Shown in pieces: positions 8,219 through 15,821 of a stretch of 64,000 nt of DNA. The translations under genes were made by a program, and so were the position numbers. Position 1 is the first letter of the stretch. Every line of letters starts with the position of its first letter. This DNA is from Paracrocinitomix mangrovi (GTDB taxonomy: Bacteria; Bacteroidota; Bacteroidia; Flavobacteriales_D; Crocinitomicaceae), in NCBI RefSeq assembly GCF_019740355.2, contig NZ_CP091819.1, positions 2,666,001-2,730,000 of the forward strand, given 5' to 3'. The notes below the pieces were generated by a model that saw nothing but the letters and a program-made list of their open reading frames with translations, was not told where the DNA came from and searched no databases.

Positions 8219-8800
8219 TTATCCGTGAATGGTTTCTTTTTTTCCATAATTCTGGATTAATTCACCCTCAAAATCTAACCACTCTTTCCATCTATTGTCA
8301 ACATCAATTTTATCAGCATAGTTTTTCGCCAACTTAATAAAGGTTGTATAATGACCGGCTTCTGATTTCATCAATTCATAATAAAAACTAGCTAATTGCT
8401 TGTCCTCTACATTCTCAGAAAGCACCTTAAATCGCTCACAACTGCGAGCTTCTATCATGGCAGAAAATAAAAGCCTATCTATCAAGCTTTCTTCCGCAGA
8501 GCCTCCTTTTCGACAAAATTTGAACAACTGATTTACATAATCATCTTTTCTTTCTCGACCTAATTCAAGTCCTCTTGCTTGCATGAGATCTTTTACCATT
8601 TTGAAGTGTTCCAACTCCTCCATAGCAATTTCAGTAAGTTGATTTACCAAATCTATTTTATCAGGATTAAGTGTAATTAAAGAAATAGCATTGGATGCAG
8701 CTTTCTGCTCACACCATGCATGATCTGTCATAATTTCATGAATATTGCCTGAAGCAATGTTCGCCCATTTAGGGTCTGTTTTTAGTTTTAATCCTAACAT
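8219..8800 (-). CDS. miaE: tRNA-(ms2io6A)-hydroxylase (MiaE-like)
   Basis: 193 residues, ferritin-like diiron fold. The start MLGLKLKTDPKWANIASGNI and the motifs DHAWCEQKAASNA, EIAMEELEHFKMVKDLM, MIEARSCERFKVL and LMKSEAGHYTTF are characteristic of MiaE and supply the diiron ligands (Glu, Glu-x-x-His, Glu, Glu-x-x-His). The enzyme hydroxylates the isopentenyl group of ms2i6A37 in tRNAs reading UNN codons, after MiaA and MiaB. Neither partner gene is in the window, which is normal. It begins at the ATG at 8798-8800 and seems to have its own promoter. Confidence 0.9.
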   Translation of the reverse strand: MLGLKLKTDPKWANIASGNIHEIMTDHAWCEQKAASNAISLITLNPDKIDLVNQLTEIAMEELEHFKMVKDLMQARGLELGRERKDDYVNQLFKFCRKGGSAEESLIDRLLFSAMIEARSCERFKVLSENVEDKQLASFYYELMKSEAGHYTTFIKLAKNYADKIDVDNRWKEWLDFEGELIQNYGKKETIHG

Positions 8801-8881
8801 AGTACAAATCTAATTTTTGTTAAAAAACGACCAGTTGTAAAATATTTTATAATGATATCCGATTACAACAGAAAAGAAAAA

Positions 8882-9094
8882 ATGAACTTATATATTTTCA
8901 AAACCAATATTGCTAGTGAAAAAAAAGGTCAGCTATTCCTTAATTTACTGCCACACTATTTTAAAATCAATAAAATAAAATTTCACCTTGAAGGTGTAAA
9001 TGGAATATTTTCAATAAAAGCTAATAGTCTTGCAACAGCCAAAGTCGAAAACACAATTAGCAATTTTGGATACAGTTGCACTCATCAGAAATAG
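8882..9094 (+). CDS. Small protein, possible HMA-like fold without metal Cys
   Basis: 70 residues from the ATG at 8882; ten more codons are open upstream, but the ATG at 8882 follows a purine-rich tract and starts the natural strand MNLYIFKTNI. The pattern of strand, helix (SEKKGQLFLNLLPHYF), strand (IKFHLEGVNGIFSIKA), helix and final strand resembles the beta-alpha-beta-beta-alpha-beta fold of heavy-metal-associated domains, but the metal-binding CxxC is absent. It is divergent from miaE. Function unknown; the fold call is tentative. Confidence 0.5.
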   Translation: MNLYIFKTNIASEKKGQLFLNLLPHYFKINKIKFHLEGVNGIFSIKANSLATAKVENTISNFGYSCTHQK

Positions 9095-9118
9095 TGTAGC
9101 TTGACCCATAAGAAAGCA

Positions 9119-9469
9119 TTAATAGTAAAAACGGAAAATATATTTATATCCTCCTTTTCTATAACCCGCTTCCAATTCAGTATATCGAACAGAAGTAAGA
9201 TTGATATTTAAAACTTCTTTTTCATCACCTTTCTTTTTTTCCAACTCAAAATATTGTGGAACACCATCCTTTTCAACTAAGGTTCCTTTGTCAAAATTCT
9301 TGGCGTAATAAGTATTACTTTGAGTAGATGACATAAAAATATAATAAACCACCTCTGCACCAGAACCTCCTTCTGCTCGTTCTACTGAATTTTTTAATTC
9401 TTCGTAAAAAGTTTGAGAGAAAGACAAAGTGGCAAACATGCAAGACAACAATACAATTAACTTCTTCAT
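9119..9469 (-). CDS. Unknown small exported protein
   Basis: 116 residues from the ATG at 9467-9469, chosen because it yields a clean signal peptide MKKLIVLLSCMFATLSFSQ with a likely cleavage after FSQ; eight further in-frame codons upstream would overlap a terminator-like hairpin tract. The mature part has many charged residues and aromatic strands (EVVYYIFMSSTQSNTYYAKN and YRKGGYKYIFRFYY) but no recognised domain. It ends 24 bases from the convergent small gene at 8882-9094. Confidence 0.55.
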   Translation of the reverse strand: MKKLIVLLSCMFATLSFSQTFYEELKNSVERAEGGSGAEVVYYIFMSSTQSNTYYAKNFDKGTLVEKDGVPQYFELEKKKGDEKEVLNINLTSVRYTELEAGYRKGGYKYIFRFYY

Positions 9470-9481
9470 AATACTATAGAT

Positions 9482-9512
9482 ATAAAAAAACAAAGCCCAA
9501 CGTCTGTTGGGC
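9482..9512 (-). terminator. Intrinsic terminator (minus strand)
   Basis: A perfect 7-bp stem GCCCAAC (9495-9501) / GTTGGGC (9506-9512) with loop GTCT is followed on the minus strand by TTTGTTTTTTT. It lies about 200 bases after the histidine kinase stop and only about 12 bases before the ATG at 9469. It probably ends the 10900-9709 transcript, but its position makes it a leader element for the next gene. Confidence 0.7.
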
Positions 9513-9708
9513 CTCGTACACTACTTACTTTGGAATTACATACTGCTTTCAAAAAACGTTTTTTTCTACTTACAGAAAACCATGAAAAAACTCTGATAAC
9601 AAATATAGCATTCATTTTAATAACATTCGCATCAGATGTTATAAATTATTGGAAACTTATCAGCAAGGATTTTTTAATAAGTACAGGAACTTATTCAGCT
9701 ATAAGAAA

Positions 9709-10500
9709 TTAATAATCAATCTGAATTGAAATTTTAACTCCCTCTTTTATATCCTCATTGTTAAGACTTTCAAAATTCAATTTTCCATCTAATTGATCAG
9801 ACAACATAATAATCAATTGCATTCCCAGAGAGTCAACTTTTTGAGGATCAATGTCTTTAGGAAAACCAATTCCATTATCTGCATATTCTATTTTTATGCT
9901 ATCAGTTAAAGAAGTAACGTTTAACCAAATGTCACCCTGGGATTTTGGAAAAGCATGTTTAAGCGAATTCATAAAAAGCTCATTAATTATCATCCCCAAT
10001 GGAATCATGTTATCGATATTAAAAACTATATCTTCCGGAATACTAATGTGAGCCGAAATCTGATGCTTGGGAGGAGCATAAGACATGAAAATACTTCTTT
10101 GCAAAAAATCAACATACTTAGCTAAGGAAGTGAATTCAAAACCCTCAGTACTATAAAGCATTTCATGAACCAATGCCATTGACTCAATTCGACTTTTACT
10201 ATCTTGAACCAGACTTATAAATTTTGGATCATTCTCCTTAAAACTCTGTAATCTCAGCATTGAAACAATAATTTGCATATTGTTTTTTACTCGGTGATGA
10301 AGCTCCTTTAATAATTGTTCCTTCTCTTGAAGTGAAATGGTGTTTGCTTTTAGTTCTTCGCCTAACATTTTTAACCCAACAACTAAAGCCCCGAATTCGT
10401 CATCATCTTCAGGGACATCTAGTTCTCTATCAAAATCTAAATTTGAATAAGCAACTAATTGCTCCATTAGTTCAATCAATCTCGGATCTTTATCCTTCAT
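9709..10500 (-). CDS. Cytosolic sensor histidine kinase, HisKA_2 type
   Basis: 263 residues with no membrane segment. Residues ~15-60 look like a soluble HAMP-like helix pair (DFDRELDVPEDDDEFGAL). The HisKA_2 dimerisation box LLKELHHRVKNNMQIIVSML is at about 64-83, with the phosphoacceptor at His68/His69. The HATPase domain follows: N box MIINELFMNSLKHAFP, G1 box YADNGIGFP, G2 region DSLGMQLIIMLSDQL. HisKA_2 kinases usually signal to stand-alone response regulators. No regulator is adjacent; its 5' neighbour is a STAS-like protein overlapping by 11 bases, so the pair is translationally coupled, and a SpoIIE-type phosphatase is transcribed divergently. Confidence 0.92.
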   Translation of the reverse strand: MKDKDPRLIELMEQLVAYSNLDFDRELDVPEDDDEFGALVVGLKMLGEELKANTISLQEKEQLLKELHHRVKNNMQIIVSMLRLQSFKENDPKFISLVQDSKSRIESMALVHEMLYSTEGFEFTSLAKYVDFLQRSIFMSYAPPKHQISAHISIPEDIVFNIDNMIPLGMIINELFMNSLKHAFPKSQGDIWLNVTSLTDSIKIEYADNGIGFPKDIDPQKVDSLGMQLIIMLSDQLDGKLNFESLNNEDIKEGVKISIQIDY

Positions 10501-10900
10501 GACGACCTGTTTTTAACCCATCACACCACATTTTAGCATCTTCTTCATTTCTGAATAACTTAACCGGCACTGTTGGTTTACTTAATCTGATATAGAAATT
10601 TGCCACCATATTACCAATAAGCGAATTTCTTATAATTGCCATACCATTTATAACAGTTTCCCTGTTCTTAATGGCTAAAAAATCCCTAGCATCTTTTGAC
10701 ATGCTCAAGACACTCGTAGTATCAATTATCAGTGGAAACGGGGCATGATCTTGATAGCTGTTTACTACTTCAGAATTAGCTTTGGCATCCTCAAGTTTAA
10801 TCCTAGCACCAGATTTAACCTTTGTTCTCATAATTCCATCATCACCCATCCAGGTATAATAACAATTTAGATCATGGTATTCAAATTCAGGTAATTCCAT
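10490..10900 (-). CDS. STAS/SpoIIAA-like protein upstream of a histidine kinase
   Basis: 136 residues from the ATG at 10898-10900; a TTG at 10948 would add 16 residues but would leave only 20 bases to the divergent phosphatase start, so I prefer the ATG. The middle (PLIIDTTSVLSMSKDARDFLA, shortened here as a strand then a Ser-Met-Ser-Lys turn and helix) and the end (TVPVKLFRNEEDAKMWCDGL) resemble the STAS/SpoIIAA-like fold used in Bacteroidota proteins next to HisKA_2 kinases. The 3' end overlaps the kinase by 11 bases. A role as input or antagonist partner of the kinase or the phosphatase is an inference. Confidence 0.65.
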   Translation of the reverse strand: MELPEFEYHDLNCYYTWMGDDGIMRTKVKSGARIKLEDAKANSEVVNSYQDHAPFPLIIDTTSVLSMSKDARDFLAIKNRETVINGMAIIRNSLIGNMVANFYIRLSKPTVPVKLFRNEEDAKMWCDGLKTGRHEG

Positions 10901-10968
10901 CAAAATAAATTTATTGATTTTATCCAATTTGGTTATCTTGGTATTCAATTTTTTTGGAAGGAAAGGGG

Positions 10969-13281
10969 ATGGTCAAAAAGTTTAACGATCTAAATATCAA
11001 CATCAAATTGGCGCTGGCGTTCTTTGTAATCGCCTTTAGTTCAATTGTAATCATAGGTTTTTTGGCTTATTTCAAAGGTAAAAAATCTTTGGAAGAAGAA
11101 TCATTTAATAGATTGACTGCTGTTAGAGAAATGAAGGCCAGTCAAATAGAAGACTATTTTAAGGATATTAGAAATCAAATCATTACATTCTCTGAAGACC
11201 ACACTATTATTGAAGCAATGAAAGACTTCAGAAATGGATTTCACATTATCTATGAAGAAGTTGATTACAACGAGCATCAAAAAGGTGAATCTGAAAAAAG
11301 ACTTGAAGACTACTATAACAATGAGTTTTTACCAAGACTTAATCAAAACGTTGAAATTTTAGGAGATATAGAACATCATTTTCCAACTCATCCTTCTTCA
11401 GTTTTATTACAAGATTTATACATAGCCAGCAACAAAAATAAAGTTGGAGAAAAGCATTTTCTTGAAGATGCAGGTGATGGTAGTTTATATAGCGAGACCC
11501 ATAAAAAATATCACCCTTTAATTAGATCTTATTTAGAGAAATTTGAATTCTACGATATCTTTTTAGTAGACAATGAAAGTGGACATATCATCTATTCTGT
11601 TTATAAAGAAGTTGATTATGGAACTTCTTTAATTGACGGTCCTTATAGTAATTCTAATCTTGCTCGTGCCTATCAGGAAGCTAAAAAATCTAACAATAAA
11701 GACTTTGTTAGATTGGTTGATTTTGAAGCCTATCACCCTTCATATAATGCTCCCGCTTCATTTATTGCTTCACCAATTTATGAAGGAGATGAGCAATTAG
11801 GTGTTTTGATTTTTCAAATGCCAATAAAAAAGATTAACGACATTATGACCAATAGACATGAGTGGGCAAATGTTGGTTTAGGAGAAAGTGGAGAAACCTA
11901 TCTGGTAGCTGAAGATTACACATTGCGTAACCAATCAAGATTCTTTATAGAAGACCGTGAAAATTATTTTAAAATGGTCACAGAAATTGGTACACCAGAA
12001 TCAACCATAACGCAAATCAAAAACTTTGAAAGCACAGTTGGCCTGCAGACAGTTAAAACCAAGGGAACTATTTCAGCTTTAGAAGGAAAAACAGACACTG
12101 AAATATTTGATGACTATAGAGGTGTAGCCGTTTTATCTTCATATAAGCCACTTGAAATAGAAGATATGAATTGGGTCATTATGAGTGAAATAGATAAAGA
12201 CGAAGCTTTTTCACATGTTTATGATCTGCGTAAAAACATCCTTGTGGTTTTTGTGGGATTGTTGCTCGCAATCATATTTGCTGCCTTTTTTGTATCAAAT
12301 AAAATAACAAGGCCAATTAAAAGATTAACTGCCAAAGCCGAAGAAATTGCAGATGGAAATTTAGACATAGAAATACCTGTTGGCGCCGGAGATGAAATTG
12401 GAACACTTTCCAAATCATTCAGTCACATGCAACACAGTATTAAGGATCTTGTGCAGAACCTTGAAGAAAAAGTTGAAGAAAGAACAAAAGAACTCCAGAG
12501 CCAGAAAGAAATGGTTGAAGAAAAAAACAGAGAAATTGTTGACTCTATCAACTATGCTTTAAGACTTCAAAGAGCCATTATTCCGACAGCTGCAAAAGTT
12601 AAAACGGCCCTGCCAGAAAGCTTTGTTTACTTTAAACCCAAAGACATTGTATCCGGAGACTTTTATTGGATGAATGAAGTTGATGGTCAGGTGTTAATTG
12701 GAGCCATAGACTGCACTGGTCATGGTGTGCCAGGTGCAATGGTTAGTGTTGTTGGAGCCAATGGTTTAAACAGATGTGTAAAAGAATTTAACCTTCGACA
12801 ACCAGCTGCTATTTTGGATAAGCTTACTGACCTGGTAAAAGAAACTTTTGAATCTGGAGAAGACAAAGTTAAAGACGGAATGGATGGTGCACTTTGTTCA
12901 ATAGATCTTGAAAAAAACATTGTTCAGTACGCCGGAGCTCATAATCCATTATGGGTAATAAAAGCGGATGCAGAAGATGTTGAAGAAATCAAGGCTGACA
13001 AGCAGCCAATAGGTGATTTTGACTTTAGAAAACCTTTTACTAATCATACTTTACAGTTATCAAAAGGAGATCAAATATATTTCTTCTCAGATGGTTATGT
13101 TGATCAATTTGGAGGACCAAAAGGCAAAAAGTTCAAATACAAAACCCTCAAAAAGCTTCTCTTTGAAATTAGAGAAAAATCTATGGAAGAACAAATGCAA
13201 ATTCTTGACAAAACCTTTAAAGAGTGGAAACGAGATTTAGAGCAACTAGATGATGTTTGCATCATTGGCGTAAAACTTTAA
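10969..13281 (+). CDS. Membrane SpoIIE-type protein phosphatase with periplasmic sensor and HAMP
   Basis: 770 residues from the ATG at 10969, which is preceded by GGAAAGGGG, an unusually good ribosome-binding site here; the TTG five codons upstream would lie before it. Layout: cytosolic stub, membrane helix (~15-37), periplasmic dCache-like sensor (~40-420, with VNGESGHIIY-like and WVIMSEIDKDEAF elements), second membrane helix (~425-445), HAMP (TRPIKRLTAKAEEIADGNLD), coiled coil (~495-540) and SpoIIE/PP2C domain (~545-770). Metal-binding PP2C motifs are complete: SGDFYW, DCTGHGVPGAMVS, GMDGAL, FFSDGYVDQFGG and LDDVCIIG. Such proteins dephosphorylate STAS anti-anti-sigma-type partners in response to extracytoplasmic cues. 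It is divergent from the STAS-like/kinase pair. Confidence 0.92.
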   Translation: MVKKFNDLNINIKLALAFFVIAFSSIVIIGFLAYFKGKKSLEEESFNRLTAVREMKASQIEDYFKDIRNQIITFSEDHTIIEAMKDFRNGFHIIYEEVDYNEHQKGESEKRLEDYYNNEFLPRLNQNVEILGDIEHHFPTHPSSVLLQDLYIASNKNKVGEKHFLEDAGDGSLYSETHKKYHPLIRSYLEKFEFYDIFLVDNESGHIIYSVYKEVDYGTSLIDGPYSNSNLARAYQEAKKSNNKDFVRLVDFEAYHPSYNAPASFIASPIYEGDEQLGVLIFQMPIKKINDIMTNRHEWANVGLGESGETYLVAEDYTLRNQSRFFIEDRENYFKMVTEIGTPESTITQIKNFESTVGLQTVKTKGTISALEGKTDTEIFDDYRGVAVLSSYKPLEIEDMNWVIMSEIDKDEAFSHVYDLRKNILVVFVGLLLAIIFAAFFVSNKITRPIKRLTAKAEEIADGNLDIEIPVGAGDEIGTLSKSFSHMQHSIKDLVQNLEEKVEERTKELQSQKEMVEEKNREIVDSINYALRLQRAIIPTAAKVKTALPESFVYFKPKDIVSGDFYWMNEVDGQVLIGAIDCTGHGVPGAMVSVVGANGLNRCVKEFNLRQPAAILDKLTDLVKETFESGEDKVKDGMDGALCSIDLEKNIVQYAGAHNPLWVIKADAEDVEEIKADKQPIGDFDFRKPFTNHTLQLSKGDQIYFFSDGYVDQFGGPKGKKFKYKTLKKLLFEIREKSMEEQMQILDKTFKEWKRDLEQLDDVCIIGVKL

Positions 13282-13462
13282 TTTTTACAACTTAAATTGT
13301 TTTAGATATAGATTGTTCTATTAAGTTTAATTAGATTTATCCTACACAATAATCGGTTATTTTGTTACGTTGATCGGAGATACTTGTTTATCTATCAATC
13401 TGTTTGCTTGTTGGATCCCAAAATTCTTGGTTTTATATGGCCTAGCGATTATCTTTATGAAT

Positions 13463-13470
13463 TAACTTTG
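13463..13470 (+). promoter_or_regulatory. Candidate -7 element of the 13494 operon
   Basis: TAACTTTG fits the Bacteroidota -7 consensus TAnnTTTG and lies 23 bases before the ATG at 13494, in a 212-base intergenic region. No clear -33 element at the usual distance. Confidence 0.4.
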
Positions 13471-13493
13471 TCGTCTAAACCTGAAACTGCGAT

Positions 13494-14768
13494 ATGCGAC
13501 TAAAACTTTTAAGTATCACTATTTTAAGCTTTTTGGCAAATGTTGCCATGGCTCAGCCTGCCAATGACAGTTGTTCTGATGCAGAAAGGCTTTGTGGTGC
13601 ACAAGTTTTAAGTGGTACAACTACCGCAGCTACTACTAACAGTACAGAAGACGATTTATACTGTTCCATTCCGTCCGCAACAGTTTGGTATAAATTTACC
13701 ACAAATAGTAATGGTGGAAATGCCACTATTAGCTTCAGTAACTTGAATTTTAATGCAGATCCTACATACGGCCAAAGCATTGAAGCCATGATATATTCTA
13801 CAACTACTCCTTGTGATCAAAACAATTATGTGCCCTATTCATTATGTACTACGGGATCAACAGATTTTACAATTGTTCCTGCAGCTGCACTTAATCCAAA
13901 CTCCACCTATTATTTAATGGTGAACGGAGTTAATACCGGTGTGGGTGTAACGAATTCTGCTGAATGTGATTTTGATATTACCATTTCTGGGGAAGCAATG
14001 GATTCTTTGTATCCAACCGCGTCTATTTCTGCATTTGATACTATATTATGCCAGGGAGATGTAGTTGCAGTTGAAACGATTATAGCTAACTGTTCAGACA
14101 CAGCTAGCTTTGATTGGTACTACAACAATTCCTTATTTGTGTCAAACAGCACAGGAGAATTCAATACAGCTGACCTTTCAGAATCTGGTTATTTAAAACT
14201 CATAATGAATTGTGGCAATCTTTGTGTGTACAGAGATACTACAGATAGTATTTATTTTGATGTAACTACAATATCAGCAGATGCAGGACCGGATAAGTTT
14301 ATTGCTGAAGGTGATTTTGTAACTCTTGAAGGAAATGGTGATGGTGCACCAACCTGGACACCTGCAGGAACATTGACAGATGCATTTGTTTTTGAACCTT
14401 CAGCTTTTCCTGAAAACACCACAACCTACTTTTTAACTGTAACTAATGGTAGCTGTGAAGCAACAGATAGTGTGAATGTTTTTGTTGGTGAAGTAGTTTC
14501 AATTTTTAGCGCGTTTACACCTAATAATGATGATATTAATGATAAATGGGTCATAAAAAATAGTAGCGAATATCCTAACATGGAAGTTACCGTATATGAC
14601 AGGTCAGGACAAAGAGTATTTAACACAACAGGATACAGTACTCCGGATAAATGGTGGGATGGCACTTACAAAGGAAAACCACTTCCGGTTTCAACTTATT
14701 TCTATGTTGTGGATTTAAAAATTGGTGATGACGGTATTTTCAAAGGCCAGGTAAACATCATCAGATAA
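13494..14768 (+). CDS. T9SS type B sorting domain-containing surface protein
   Basis: 424 residues. A signal peptide (MRLKLLSITILSFLANVAMAQ) is followed by a jelly-roll-like domain with paired cysteines (NDSCSDAERLCGAQVLSGTT, then ATVWYKFTTNSNGGNATISF), then Ig-like regions (ADAGPDKFIAEGDFVTLEG). The last ~85 residues are a gliding-motility-associated C-terminal domain: FSAFTPNNDDINDKWVI, VYDRSGQRVFNTTGY, WDGTYKGKPLPVSTYFYVV. This domain directs export by the type IX system and cell-surface attachment. A porP/sprF gene begins two bases after the stop, typical of type B substrates that need their own PorP/SprF partner. Ligand unknown. Confidence 0.9.
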   Translation: MRLKLLSITILSFLANVAMAQPANDSCSDAERLCGAQVLSGTTTAATTNSTEDDLYCSIPSATVWYKFTTNSNGGNATISFSNLNFNADPTYGQSIEAMIYSTTTPCDQNNYVPYSLCTTGSTDFTIVPAAALNPNSTYYLMVNGVNTGVGVTNSAECDFDITISGEAMDSLYPTASISAFDTILCQGDVVAVETIIANCSDTASFDWYYNNSLFVSNSTGEFNTADLSESGYLKLIMNCGNLCVYRDTTDSIYFDVTTISADAGPDKFIAEGDFVTLEGNGDGAPTWTPAGTLTDAFVFEPSAFPENTTTYFLTVTNGSCEATDSVNVFVGEVVSIFSAFTPNNDDINDKWVIKNSSEYPNMEVTVYDRSGQRVFNTTGYSTPDKWWDGTYKGKPLPVSTYFYVVDLKIGDDGIFKGQVNIIR

Positions 14769-14770
14769 AA

Positions 14771-15712
14771 ATGAAAAAACTAGTAGTACTCATATCAATT
14801 CTGGCCTTCAGTAAAGGATTTGCTCAACAACTTGAGCATTACACACAATATCAGTTCAATCAATTTGCCTTTAATCCGGCAATTGCAGGAACAAAGAATT
14901 GTCTGGATATCAGAACGGGCTATAGATTTCAATGGGTTGGGATAGATGGTGCTCCGCAAACTGGCTTTATTAATGCTCATGCGCCCTTAAGATCATCCAA
15001 AAGAAAAAGAAATGCTTTTGGTCCTAAACACGGAATTGGCGGACAAATAAAAAGAGACGTATTTGGTCCTTTTTCAAACCTAAAGCTTCATGCAACATAT
15101 GCCTTACACTTACCAATAACTCGAAATTGGAATTTAAGTTTTGGCGCATCAATTGGATTTATGCATTCAGCATACAAAATAAGTGATTTAACAACTGAAG
15201 TGGCAGACCCTTCAATTGGTGGAACCTCACAATCATTTATTGTTTTCCCGGATGCAATTGCAGGCATGTGGTTGAGTGACAAAAAAACTTATGTTGGTCT
15301 TTCAGTTCATAATCTAATTGGAAATAGATTAGATGAAATTGGACAGGAAGCCAAACTTCAAAGACACGTATATTTAACAGGAGGAAGAAAATTTGCCCTT
15401 GAAAAAAAATGGTCCATTATTCCTTCTTTTTTCCTAATGTGGACCAAAGCCTCACCAATAGATTTTCATTTGAGCGCCTTAGTTGACCTTGATAACAAAC
15501 TAACTTTCGGAGTCGGATTAAGACGTACAGATGCTATAACTACCCAAATTAGGGTAAAATTGTTTAACTGGATATCAATTGGATACTCTTTTGATTTTGT
15601 GATATCTAAACTATCAGGAAACATGTGGTATACCCATGAAATTACTGGTGGTTTTAATTCATGTTCAAGTTATGGGAACAATAGTACAACTAGTTGCCCA
15701 AGCTTTGAATAG
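14771..15712 (+). CDS. PorP/SprF family T9SS outer-membrane protein (copy 1)
   Basis: 313 residues with a signal peptide (MKKLVVLISILAFSKGFAQ) and the family start QLEHYTQYQFNQFAFNPAIAGTKNCLDIRTGYR, of which the QYQFNQFAFNPA block is diagnostic. The rest alternates beta strands as in an outer-membrane barrel. SprF is required for secretion/assembly of the SprB adhesin in Flavobacterium, and PorP is a T9SS protein in Porphyromonas; paralogues are paired with individual type B substrates. This copy sits between the 424-residue substrate and the giant adhesin. It shares sequence with the copies at 25838 and 33171. Confidence 0.93.
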   Translation: MKKLVVLISILAFSKGFAQQLEHYTQYQFNQFAFNPAIAGTKNCLDIRTGYRFQWVGIDGAPQTGFINAHAPLRSSKRKRNAFGPKHGIGGQIKRDVFGPFSNLKLHATYALHLPITRNWNLSFGASIGFMHSAYKISDLTTEVADPSIGGTSQSFIVFPDAIAGMWLSDKKTYVGLSVHNLIGNRLDEIGQEAKLQRHVYLTGGRKFALEKKWSIIPSFFLMWTKASPIDFHLSALVDLDNKLTFGVGLRRTDAITTQIRVKLFNWISIGYSFDFVISKLSGNMWYTHEITGGFNSCSSYGNNSTTSCPSFE

Positions 15713-15821
15713 ATACAACCTTTAGAGTAGAAAATTCGTATATCATAAACAGACGGTTGATAAGTTGTTAATAACAGCCTATTTGTCTGCGAGAACTATG
15801 ATACTTTTATTGCTACAAACT

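Noticed and set aside
9530-9712. 60-codon plus-strand frame between a terminator and the histidine kinase
   Set aside because: It starts with TTG and runs into the kinase's 3' end on the other strand; no signal peptide or domain pattern supports it.
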